A stretch of 64,000 nt of DNA, from positions 15,812 through 79,811 of the forward strand of contig JAZTXK010000026.1 of NCBI GenBank assembly GCA_045636385.1, given 5' to 3'. The notes beneath the pieces are model-generated. The model did not search any database, was not told where the DNA came from, and saw only the letters and a list, made by a program, of their open reading frames with translations. The position numbers were made by a program, and so were the translations under genes. Shown here piece after piece: positions 1 through 7,809 of this stretch. Origin of the DNA: CAG-390 sp045636385. GTDB taxonomy: Bacteria > Bacillota > Clostridia > Oscillospirales > CAG-272. Position 1 is the stretch's first letter. The number at the start of each line of letters is the position of its first letter.

Positions 1-1044
1 GTTTACGGAAGAGAGCGCGTTCGAACGGAAGAGTGCGTTGCCGCTCTTGAATACGTTGGTAGCGTTAGTCCATACGTCGTTGCCGCCGAACCAAACGCCG
101 TTATTAACGATCATAACGTCCTGATTCTGTACGAGCTGAACCATCTTCTGGAGCGAGTTGGAAATAGTCTCGGATTCGATGTTGAGTACGAATTCACCGT
201 TATTGTTGATGAGAGTCTTGTGACCCTGACCGAGGAAGAAGTAGTAAGGAGCGGAAACCTCGGCTACCATACCCCAAAGACCGTTTTCATTGGTGGGATC
301 AACGGTAACGCCCTTGATCATTTCCATAAGGGTGTCGTAGGTCCACTTGTTCTGCTCAACGAGCTCGTAGGGAGTGCCGTAGGTAGTGTTGTAACCGTAG
401 TTATCGTAAAGGGTCTTGTTGAATACCACGCAGATGGTGCGGAGCTCATCGAGCATGTTCATATCGCCCTCAAGGGTGAAGAGGTGATCGCCGATGCGGT
501 ATTCTTTCTGAATTCTCTGATCCCACCAGGGCTGATCGAGCTGAAGTCCCTGGAGAGTATTTACATCGAGAACGTAACCGCTCGTAGCCGCACTCATAGT
601 GTCGGTACCCGAGAGGTAGAGAGCCTCGCAGAGGTCGGTGTCGGTCTGAACATGGTTGCCGAGAGTGGTAAGAGCCTTGGAGTCAACGATGTGCTCGATC
701 TGGATGCCGTAGGTCTCCTCAAGGAAAGCCTCGCGGCGGTAGAGAGCGTCGTTGATCATGTTACCGTTCTGCTCGCCGTCGGGAGCAAAGTAGATGGGAC
801 CCCACATTTCGTTACCGATAACCATTGCACGGTATACGTAACCGTCGAGCTTCTTGATCTCGGGAACGGGATAGGATGTTGTTTCTTCGACTGTAGTGGC
901 ACCTTCGGGAGGTGTGGTTTGCGCGGGATTGTTGCCTGCGGGTGCGGTTGTCTGATCTTCAACGCTTCCGGACTCTGCACACGCCGCAAAGGTGGGTACG
1001 AGAATGAGAAGAGCGCAGATCAGGGCAAGAATGCGTTTTTTCAT
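1..1044 (-). CDS. Extracellular solute-binding lipoprotein (ABC sugar-type), C-terminus cut by window edge
   Basis: The minus-strand frame opens with an ATG at 1044 and stays open to position 1, giving at least 348 residues without a stop; the C-terminus lies outside the window. The N-terminus is a lipoprotein signal (MKKRILALICALL, lipobox TFAAC), followed by a Thr/Pro-rich linker. The mature part resembles family 1 extracellular solute-binding proteins, including a WWDQR segment matching the PWWP segment of the paralogues at 37-46 kb. It should be a membrane-anchored receptor for a sugar or oligosaccharide ABC importer, but the ligand cannot be read from sequence. A GGAGAAA ribosome binding site lies just upstream. 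No permease is visible on this side; one could lie beyond the left edge. Confidence 0.85.
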   Translation of the reverse strand, partial: MKKRILALICALLILVPTFAACAESGSVEDQTTAPAGNNPAQTTPPEGATTVEETTSYPVPEIKKLDGYVYRAMVIGNEMWGPIYFAPDGEQNGNMINDALYRREAFLEETYGIQIEHIVDSKALTTLGNHVQTDTDLCEALYLSGTDTMSAATSGYVLDVNTLQGLQLDQPWWDQRIQKEYRIGDHLFTLEGDMNMLDELRTICVVFNKTLYDNYGYNTTYGTPYELVEQNKWTYDTLMEMIKGVTVDPTNENGLWGMVAEVSAPYYFFLGQGHKTLINNNGEFVLNIESETISNSLQKMVQLVQNQDVMIVNNGVWFGGNDVWTNATNVFKSGNALFRSNALSSVN

Positions 1045-1093
1045 AACGTTTCTCCTTTTTGATTTTATAATTTTTATTTTATAATTTTTATTT

Positions 1094-1960
1094 TTAATTA
1101 AAGATAAATCTGCAGTTGAAATTATATACCTCGCCGGGCGCGAGACGGACAAAGCCCTTGCGCTCGCAGATCTCATCAGCGGGCGAGCCAACGGGAGCGT
1201 CGGATGCGGGGAGCGACTGCCACGGCTCGATGCAAAGGAATGGCGCGTCGCTTTGGGCGGGCTGCCAGAAGCCGACGTAAGGCGCATCGGGGAAGATAGC
1301 GGTAACGCTTCTCGGCGAATCGGGAGATTCAAGAGTTGCAGATGTTACGCCCGTGAGGATGATGGCGTCGTTATCGAAAAGAGAATTATCGAGGGTGATG
1401 TATTTTCCGTCTTCAAGGGTGTAGGGCTCCGCCTTGTCAGCCATTTGGTACGAGGGCGCGAGAAGCTGTCTTTCGGGCGCGGTGTGGCATTCAAGCGAGA
1501 GTCTTGCGCGTCCCTCGGGGATCATAAAACCGGGATGCAGACCGATGCCGAAGAACATATCGCGCACGTCATCGTTCTTGACCGTGATCGTTTCAAGGAT
1601 CGCGTTTTTTGCGAGCTTGAAGCGGCGGCGGAGAGTGAACGCAAAGGGATATGACTCTCTCGTTTCGGCGTTGTCGTTGAGCGTGAATTCGGCAAAATCC
1701 TGCATAGCGATAGCTTTCATCAGCTGATGGCGCGCAAAGCCGTGGTTGCTCATTTTGTAAGTATTGCCCGAGTCACACCATTCTCCTCCGCGAAGTCTGC
1801 CGACCGTGGGGAAGAGCAGCGGTGCGCTGGATGACCAATATTTTGCATCTCTGTTCCAAAGATATTCGTATCCGTCAGCCGACTTGATCGAGATCGGCTC
1901 GCCTCCCTTTTCGGAAAGCTCAAGAGTTAAAAAATCATTTTTAATAATATATGTTTTCAT
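1094..1960 (-). CDS. Aldose 1-epimerase (mutarotase) family protein
   Basis: This 288-residue protein has the galactose-mutarotase-like beta-sandwich pattern: an N-terminal SAPLLFPTVGRLRGG segment, a GLHPGF motif near the middle and a CIEPWQSLP segment near the C-terminus. Proteins of this subgroup (YeaD/LacX-like) interconvert sugar anomers or bind sugars in the cytoplasm. The frame extends upstream to 2008, but I start it at 1960 because GGAGG lies about ten bases before that ATG and MKTYIIKND is the usual kind of N-terminus. It is transcribed away from spoVAD. Substrate is unknown; the galactokinase-like gene at 27.7 kb and phosphoglucomutase at 46.4 kb would fit a galactose or hexose route. 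Confidence 0.85.
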   Translation of the reverse strand: MKTYIIKNDFLTLELSEKGGEPISIKSADGYEYLWNRDAKYWSSSAPLLFPTVGRLRGGEWCDSGNTYKMSNHGFARHQLMKAIAMQDFAEFTLNDNAETRESYPFAFTLRRRFKLAKNAILETITVKNDDVRDMFFGIGLHPGFMIPEGRARLSLECHTAPERQLLAPSYQMADKAEPYTLEDGKYITLDNSLFDNDAIILTGVTSATLESPDSPRSVTAIFPDAPYVGFWQPAQSDAPFLCIEPWQSLPASDAPVGSPADEICERKGFVRLAPGEVYNFNCRFIFN

Positions 1961-2058
1961 TTTTGCATACCTCCAAACTATTGTACCATATTTCTCCGAA
2001 TAAATCAAGCGGTTACGGTAAAAAATAATTATTGTAACAATCTATTTGGAGTATATTA

Positions 2059-3075
2059 ATGGAAAAGAACAGAAAAATAATCGATACCTCGGGCGCGCTG
2101 ATACTTGCCGCCTCGAGCGTTGTCGGCGGTAAGGAGTTTGAGGGGCCTCTCGGCGCGCTTTTTGATTTTCACGATCCCTCGGACCGATTCGGTCAGAAGA
2201 CCTTTGAGAAGAGCGAGGGAGAGATGCAAAGGCTCGTTCTTGCGAATGCGATGAGCAAGCTCGGCGTGTCATTTGCGGATATCGACGCGCTCTTTGCGGG
2301 CGACCTGATGAACCAATGCGTTTCCTCGGCTTACGGACTTCTTGAATACGATATCCCCTATTTCGGACTCTACGGGGCTTGCTCGACTGCGGCAGAGGGC
2401 ATGATGCTCGCGTCGATCCTCGTCTCGCGCGGAATATCCGATCTTGCCGCGGCTGTCACATCGTCGCATAACTCGGCGGCAGAGAGGCAATACCGAAATC
2501 CGATCGAATACGGCGGTCAGCGAACTCCTACCGCTCAATGGACGGTGACGGGCGCGGGTGCCTTTATCGTTGGTCGCGCGGGCGATGCGTTTGCGGAAAT
2601 AGTCGACGCATTCCCGGGGATCGTGGTCGAAAAGGGCGTGACCGACGCGGCGAATATGGGCGCGGCTATGGCTCCCGCGGCGGCGGATACTCTGCTGAAT
2701 TATTTTGAGGCAAGCGGCAGCTCGCCCGACGATTACGATATGATAATCAGCGGCGACCTCGGACGCGAGGGTGTGCTTATTCTCGGTGAGCTGTTATCCG
2801 CATCGGGCGTTGATGCTTCGGGGAAGCTTGACGATTGCGGAATGATGATCTATGATCTTGAAGCTCAGGACGTTCACGCGGGCGGATCCGGATGCGGATG
2901 CTCTGCATCTGTTCTCGCGGCAAGTATTTTGCCGAAGCTGAAGCGCGGAGAGCTTCATAATATCCTTTTTTACGGAACGGGAGCAATGATGAGTCCCTCG
3001 AGCCTGAAGCAAGGACTCGCCATCCCCGCTGTGGCGCATCTTATTCATCTTAAAGCTTACGGAGGGGAAAAATGA
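2059..3075 (+). CDS. spoVAD: Stage V sporulation protein AD
   Basis: This 338-residue protein has the thiolase-like fold of SpoVAD, visible in the opening TSGALILAASSVVG segment, the GLYGACSTAAEGM segment around residues 107-119 and the VTSSHNSAAERQYR segment. SpoVAD is part of the SpoVA channel, which takes dipicolinic acid into the forespore and releases it at germination; SpoVAD is the DPA-binding subunit. The length matches the family. GGAG sits just before the ATG. Its stop overlaps the start of spoVAE by four bases (ATGA), so the two are translationally coupled. spoVAC, normally directly upstream, is absent: the preceding gene is a divergent epimerase. Confidence 0.95.
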   Translation: MEKNRKIIDTSGALILAASSVVGGKEFEGPLGALFDFHDPSDRFGQKTFEKSEGEMQRLVLANAMSKLGVSFADIDALFAGDLMNQCVSSAYGLLEYDIPYFGLYGACSTAAEGMMLASILVSRGISDLAAAVTSSHNSAAERQYRNPIEYGGQRTPTAQWTVTGAGAFIVGRAGDAFAEIVDAFPGIVVEKGVTDAANMGAAMAPAAADTLLNYFEASGSSPDDYDMIISGDLGREGVLILGELLSASGVDASGKLDDCGMMIYDLEAQDVHAGGSGCGCSASVLAASILPKLKRGELHNILFYGTGAMMSPSSLKQGLAIPAVAHLIHLKAYGGEK

Positions 3076-3440
3076 GCACGTTTATGCCATATGTAAACGC
3101 ATTCCTTGTCGGAGGTGGGCTTTGCGCGCTCGCACAGGTGCTGATAGATAAGACCCGCCTGACGCCCGCGCGTATCCTCGTCAGCTACGTTGTGGCGGGA
3201 GTGCTGCTCGGTGCGGTCGGAGTTTACAAGTATATTGCCGATTTCGGCGGCGCGGGCGCGGCAGTTCCTCTCACGGGATTCGGTTATCTTATCTCCGAGG
3301 GCGTGAGAAAAGCAGTTGACGAAAAGGGCTTGCTCGGCGCGCTTACCGGAAGCCTTACAGCCGCTGCGGGAGGTACTGCGGCGGCACTCGTTTTCGGTCT
3401 TGTTGCGGCTTTGTGTGTCAGAAGCAAACCTAAGCGTTAA
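3072..3440 (+). CDS. spoVAE: Stage V sporulation protein AE
   Basis: A 122-residue, strongly hydrophobic protein with about four membrane segments, starting MSTFMPYVNAFLVGGG and containing ALAQVLIDKTRLTPARILV, which is typical of SpoVAE (the short SpoVAEb type). It forms part of the inner-membrane SpoVA dipicolinate channel of spores. It overlaps spoVAD by four bases and must be cotranscribed with it. A short AAGAT/ATCTT hairpin followed by a T run just downstream (about 3442-3460) may end the transcript. No spoVAC or spoVAF-type germination gene accompanies the pair. Confidence 0.93.
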   Translation: MSTFMPYVNAFLVGGGLCALAQVLIDKTRLTPARILVSYVVAGVLLGAVGVYKYIADFGGAGAAVPLTGFGYLISEGVRKAVDEKGLLGALTGSLTAAAGGTAAALVFGLVAALCVRSKPKR

Positions 3441-3476
3441 CAAGATGTAAATCTTTTTTTATCCTCGGCAACTGTC

Positions 3477-3505
3477 TTGCAAAATTCGTGGGTTTATGCT
3501 ATAAT
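3477..3505 (+). promoter_or_regulatory. Putative sigma-A promoter for the Ig-like surface protein
   Basis: TTGCAA at 3477-3482 and TATAAT at 3500-3505, separated by 17 bases; the gene starts about 60 bases downstream. Confidence 0.6.
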
Positions 3506-3566
3506 AAAAATAATGTGTGTAAATTTCGACGCATTTTGCAAGGCTTTTGCCGAAAGGATGTAATAT

Positions 3567-5693
3567 ATGATATTCAGAAAGCATAAATTATTTTTCGCAC
3601 TTTTGTTCGTTCTGCTCGCCGCGACCGTATTTGCGGTCGGAGTATACGCCGACGACGAGACTCCCACCGTTCCCATCGACCCCCCCGACGTGACGGCGAT
3701 TAAGTTCACAAAGCTCCCCACAAAGACCTTCTACCTTGTGGGCGAGAAGCTTGATATGTCAGGAGCCGAGCTTGAGCTTACTTACGATACGGGCGCAAAG
3801 GGAACAACTCCCGTGAAGCTCGATTGGACGAGTGGCTTCAACTCCTCGAAGGAGGGACAGCAGAAGATCACTGTCACCTATCCCGGTACAAGCTGCAAGG
3901 CGACATTTACGGTCGAGGTGGTTTCCGAAAAATCGCTGAAGGTCTTCCTCCCGAAAACTTTGACCTATTTCGTCGGCGATGCCGAGGATAGATCGGGATT
4001 GAGCGTTTCGGTAGTATACAGCAACGGTAAAACATCCGAGCTTTCGCCGTCCGATTATACCGTCATGGGCTTCAGCACCAACACGATAGGCGATAAAACG
4101 ATCACTATTACCTATAAAAAACTGACCGCAACCTATAAGATCACCGTTTTTGAGCCCGCCCTCACGAAGATCGAGATATCGAAGAAGCCGAATAAGCTTT
4201 CTTATTATATCGGCGAGCCTCTCGATTCATCTGGAATGACCGTTACTGCTTTTTATGAAAACGGCAAGACCGCAAACGTGACCTCAAATGTCACCGTCAG
4301 CGGCGACGTTTCCTCTGCGGGTACTAAAACGGTAACCGTTTCTTATACCGAAAACGACCGCATCAAAACGGCAACCTATCAGGTCACCGTTATGGGCGTC
4401 GAGGTAAGAAACGTAGTTTTTGCTTCATATCCTCAAAAGACCACGTACATTGTTGGCGAGGTCTTTGATCCTACCGGAATTTCCATTACCGTCACCTATA
4501 ATAACGGTGAGGTGAAGACCGTCAGCGAGGGGATTCGATATACGGGCTTTGAATCCGAGACCGTGGGCGAAAAGACGGTAACTCTTTATTACGACGGCTT
4601 TCAGCTTGATTTTAAGGTAAACGTCACTATTACCTCGTCTCACGTACATAAAGAAAGTGAGTTCAAAACCACCCTCGAGCCTACCTGTACCCAAGAGGGT
4701 GCAGAGTCAACTACCTGTATCGTGTGCTTTGCCGTAGTTACGACGAGAGCGATCGCTCCTCTCGGCCACGGAAGCGAGAGTATGCCGATCCAGACCAAAG
4801 CTCCGAACTGCACCGAGTCCGGCTCGACTGCGACCTACTGTATGATTTGCGGTGAGGTTGCGACGGTTACCGTACTGCCTGCTCTCGGACACACCGAAGG
4901 CGCGCCGCAGTTTATCGTCGTTCCTACCTGCACGACAGGCGGACTTGCAAAGATTTACTGTACCGTTTGCCAATCGGAGGTAAGCTCCAATGACCTGAAT
5001 GCGTATGGGCACGCTTTCAGCTCTTGGACACTGAAGGTGGAAGCGACCGTCGATAATGAGGGCAGAGAAGAACGAGTTTGCGACACCTGCCAGCTCGTTG
5101 AGAGCAATATCATTCCGAAGCTTGTTCATACCTTGACAAGCGGAGCCTTTAACGTAACTCTTGGAGGAACCGCATATTTCCCCTCTTATTCAAACTTCTA
5201 CGGGGCTTGCGTTACAGATTCTCTGAGCGTCGCGGAAAGAATGGCTCTTACTCTTACCGATGCCTCCGGCAAAGTCTACGAGGTCATTGAAGTGTTTGAT
5301 TTTGCCGTGATCACTTCAAAGGGAGAAGACTACGTTCCTACCGCAGGAATGATCTTCAGCGCGGATTACAGCATTCCTCGCGGTGAATATGCTTCATTCA
5401 TTGTTTACGACGAAGAATTTAACGAGATTGCGTATTTTGCCGAGGACGGCAAATTGAGCCTTGTCTGTGAGAGCAACGGCAGATATGTGCTTGCGGGCGA
5501 GGTTATTCCCGAGGAAACCGCGGAGCAAACCGAGGGTATTGACACGGATCCTGCGGATACCGATACCATTCCCGTGTCCGGCAATGAGACCGCTCCGAGA
5601 AATTACGTCCTGATCATCCTTCTCATCATTGCAATTATTCTGATTATTATAATCGTCTCTTGCGTATACTCTTACGTATCAAAACGGTATTAA
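3567..5693 (+). CDS. Surface protein with bacterial Ig-like domains, Cys-pair repeats and C-terminal membrane anchor
   Basis: This 708-residue secreted protein begins with a signal peptide (KLFFALLFVLLAATVFA). Four tandem bacterial Ig-like (Big_3 type) domains cover about residues 40-350, each with a T.Y.VGE..D.SG signature. Then come short repeats with the pattern PTCT..G...YC..CG.......ALGH (about residues 360-520), each carrying a cysteine pair and a Gly-His. An acidic Thr-rich linker precedes a single C-terminal membrane helix and a short basic tail (SKRY), so it is anchored in the membrane facing outward. No enzyme domain is visible; adhesion or carbohydrate binding is likely but inferred. 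Start ATG has AAAGGATG upstream. The same Cys-pair repeats recur in the phosphoesterase at 51.4 kb. Confidence 0.85.
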   Translation: MIFRKHKLFFALLFVLLAATVFAVGVYADDETPTVPIDPPDVTAIKFTKLPTKTFYLVGEKLDMSGAELELTYDTGAKGTTPVKLDWTSGFNSSKEGQQKITVTYPGTSCKATFTVEVVSEKSLKVFLPKTLTYFVGDAEDRSGLSVSVVYSNGKTSELSPSDYTVMGFSTNTIGDKTITITYKKLTATYKITVFEPALTKIEISKKPNKLSYYIGEPLDSSGMTVTAFYENGKTANVTSNVTVSGDVSSAGTKTVTVSYTENDRIKTATYQVTVMGVEVRNVVFASYPQKTTYIVGEVFDPTGISITVTYNNGEVKTVSEGIRYTGFESETVGEKTVTLYYDGFQLDFKVNVTITSSHVHKESEFKTTLEPTCTQEGAESTTCIVCFAVVTTRAIAPLGHGSESMPIQTKAPNCTESGSTATYCMICGEVATVTVLPALGHTEGAPQFIVVPTCTTGGLAKIYCTVCQSEVSSNDLNAYGHAFSSWTLKVEATVDNEGREERVCDTCQLVESNIIPKLVHTLTSGAFNVTLGGTAYFPSYSNFYGACVTDSLSVAERMALTLTDASGKVYEVIEVFDFAVITSKGEDYVPTAGMIFSADYSIPRGEYASFIVYDEEFNEIAYFAEDGKLSLVCESNGRYVLAGEVIPEETAEQTEGIDTDPADTDTIPVSGNETAPRNYVLIILLIIAIILIIIIVSCVYSYVSKRY

Positions 5694-5704
5694 TTGAAAA
5701 TCAA

Positions 5705-5733
5705 AACCGCTGTGCAGATTATGCACAGCGGTT
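5705..5733. terminator. Bidirectional terminator between convergent genes
   Basis: A perfect 12-bp stem, AACCGCTGTGCA/TGCACAGCGGTT, is followed on the plus strand by a T-rich stretch. It separates the Ig-like gene from the converging MBL gene. Confidence 0.85.
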
Positions 5734-5738
5734 GATTT

Positions 5739-7622
5739 TTATTTTTCAGATGTGATCTTTGAGGTGATAGTGGTGAGATCGCCGTTGAAGGGAAGAGGGA
5801 TCGTGTGAGTAGTGCCGTTCCAGCCGGCAACGTAGACCTCCTTGAAGTTCTTGTTCGAGCCGTCCCAAAGGACCTTGCTGTACGCCTTGTTCTTGTGAGA
5901 GGAGTAAGCGTGAAGACCCATAGGCCAGATTACGATCTCGGGAGACATAAGCAGATAAGAGTTGGCGATCGCCTTGTCGTTACCCCAGGTCTGATAGCCG
6001 TGGTGCGCGACCTGAACGATCTGGCAAGCAAGATCGTTTCCGTAGAGCTTGTTGCAGATCTCCATAGCGGGGCCGGTGATATCGCCCATAACCATAACCG
6101 AGGTCGATTTGCCCGAAGCATCGGTGGTGGTCGATCTTACGAGGATGGAGGAGGTGTTGAGGGCGTTGGTGGTTGCGGGAGCAAAGTTTTCAACTGTGTA
6201 GAGGATCTCAAATACCGTGTCGCCGAAGAAGAACTGCTGTCCGGTGTGGCAGGTGATAAGCTCTGCGCCGAGGTTCTTTGCGGCGTTGCGGACGTTGTTT
6301 GTCGTTTTAGCCTCACCGCCGCCGAAGTTAGGACCGTGCGAGGATGCAAGCGATTTTTCGATCTCCTTGCTGCTCATAAGGCAGGTGATGACTCGCTCAA
6401 CGGTAAACTTCTTTCCAAAGGTCGAGGCTTCCTGCTTGAGCATACCCATATGGTCGCCGTGTGCGTGGGATACGAACCACGCCGCGATGCGGATATCCTT
6501 GCCCGATGCGTAGCCCTTTGCCTGCTCGGTTATTGCGTTGATAAGGTTGGTTGCCCAATAAGAGCTGTTGGTATCGTGTCCGCCGTCAACGATGACGAAG
6601 GAACCGTCCGAAAGACGGTAGAGGAGCGAAAGGCCGTTGCCCTTGTAAGTTCCGCTGCTTTCCTTGTATTCACAGCCGAGCATCGTGATCTGAGTTGTAG
6701 TGACGGTGGGGCGGTTGTTGTCGGATTCAAGACCGATGAGGGTTTTCTCCTCGAAGGGCTCGACGATAACGCGACACTCGCCGTAAGCCTCGTAGAAGCC
6801 TATGTTGACGGTCTGCTCGTTGTTATAAAGAGTGGCGAAAAGGTTTCCGCTGATGTCGTTCGATGTATATTTCTTGAAGCCAGCGCTTTCGAACTCCGCT
6901 ACGTAAGAATTGTATTCTTCGGCGGTAACGTCCTCAAGAATGACCTGGTTGCACTTCTGGTCGGAGGTCGATGTAGCGACGTAGGTTGCTTCCTCAAGAA
7001 CGGGGATGGAGCAGAGATCCTTCGAGCCGTTGTGGACTTCAACGACGTTGAGTGCCTCGGCGGGGATCGAAATGCTGTAGCTGCCGTTCTCCTCGGTCAG
7101 ATATTGCTTTGCGATATTGACGAACGCCTTGACCGCATTCGTCATGGCAAGATCGGTATAACCGAAAATTACTATCTTGTTGCCAACGGCTTTGATGGTG
7201 TACTCGCCGTATTTAAGGCCCTGGAGAGCCTGCGCAGTCTGCGCGTGCTTGGTTTGGCCGACGATGATCTCAACGGTCGAATCGTCGTATTCTTCGGAGG
7301 CGCGCTTGAAGTCGTCGCCTGTCGTGAGCTTAACCTTGGTCAGAGCCTGGAGCTCGTCGCGGAGGTTGAGTGCGGCGGCAACGCAAGCGTATTCGGTGGT
7401 GAGGTCCTGCGGGCGTATGATCTTAACGGTTGATTCTCCGTTTACTACGATGTCAAAGCTTTGATTTGCTGGTTCTGTCGGCTGAGTGCTTTCGGATACG
7501 GACGTATCCCCCGAGGGGATGTCGGTGATTTCTCCCGATCCTGCGGGAGCACAGGAAACGAGGATTCCGAGAATGATTACGAGCGCGAGCAGAAAAGATG
7601 TAAGACGAATATTGAGTTTCAT
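5739..7622 (-). CDS. Secreted lipoprotein with ComEC-like metallo-beta-lactamase domain (paralogue 1 of 3)
   Basis: A 627-residue lipoprotein (lipobox Cys24) with four parts: a Ser/Thr/Pro linker; an alpha/beta module at about 57-190 (VKIIRPQDL ... EIIVGQTKH ... VGNKIVIFG) resembling the non-catalytic N-terminal domain of family 20/67 glycosidases; a middle domain at about 200-300; and an MBL domain from about 310. The MBL part has VDGGH, HAHGDH (386-391), GD (513-514) and HHG (540-542), the metal-binding pattern of the ComEC/Rec2 MBL domain. A two-metal hydrolase acting outside the membrane, probably on phosphoesters, is likely; the substrate is unknown. I use the ATG at 7622 because AAAGGAAT precedes it and a signal peptide follows. 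First of three tandem paralogues. Confidence 0.88.
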   Translation of the reverse strand: MKLNIRLTSFLLALVIILGILVSCAPAGSGEITDIPSGDTSVSESTQPTEPANQSFDIVVNGESTVKIIRPQDLTTEYACVAAALNLRDELQALTKVKLTTGDDFKRASEEYDDSTVEIIVGQTKHAQTAQALQGLKYGEYTIKAVGNKIVIFGYTDLAMTNAVKAFVNIAKQYLTEENGSYSISIPAEALNVVEVHNGSKDLCSIPVLEEATYVATSTSDQKCNQVILEDVTAEEYNSYVAEFESAGFKKYTSNDISGNLFATLYNNEQTVNIGFYEAYGECRVIVEPFEEKTLIGLESDNNRPTVTTTQITMLGCEYKESSGTYKGNGLSLLYRLSDGSFVIVDGGHDTNSSYWATNLINAITEQAKGYASGKDIRIAAWFVSHAHGDHMGMLKQEASTFGKKFTVERVITCLMSSKEIEKSLASSHGPNFGGGEAKTTNNVRNAAKNLGAELITCHTGQQFFFGDTVFEILYTVENFAPATTNALNTSSILVRSTTTDASGKSTSVMVMGDITGPAMEICNKLYGNDLACQIVQVAHHGYQTWGNDKAIANSYLLMSPEIVIWPMGLHAYSSHKNKAYSKVLWDGSNKNFKEVYVAGWNGTTHTIPLPFNGDLTTITSKITSEK

Positions 7623-7690
7623 CTTTAATTCCTTTCTTTGGTAATGATTTTTGTCTATTTGATATAAAGATGATATCAAATATTTTTCCA

Positions 7691-7719
7691 ATTATATCAC
7701 CTTGCTACTAAAAAATCAA
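7691..7719 (-). promoter_or_regulatory. Putative sigma-A promoter for MBL paralogue 1
   Basis: On the minus strand, TTGATT (7714-7719) and TATAAT (7691-7696) with a 17-base spacer, about 70 bases before the start codon. Confidence 0.65.
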
Positions 7720-7773
7720 GTGAAAGTTGAAAATTTATTGAAAAAGCAGAGGAAAGAAATGTGTAATTACATA

Positions 7774-7803
7774 AAAGCCGCCGCGATCGAGGTCGCGGCG
7801 GCT
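7774..7803 (-). terminator. Terminator of MBL paralogue 2
   Basis: A GC-rich 12-bp stem (AAGCCGCCGCGA/TCGCGGCGGCTT) just past the stop codon, followed on the minus strand by a TTTTA run. Confidence 0.8.
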
Positions 7804-7809
7804 TGGTAT

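Noticed and set aside
5805..7433. Long plus-strand open frame opposite the MBL gene
   Set aside because: It is an antisense shadow of a high-GC-third-position gene; no ribosome binding site and no recognisable domain. The same holds for the long frames opposite 9850-11733, 15021-16853, 43134-44627 and 44835-46331.
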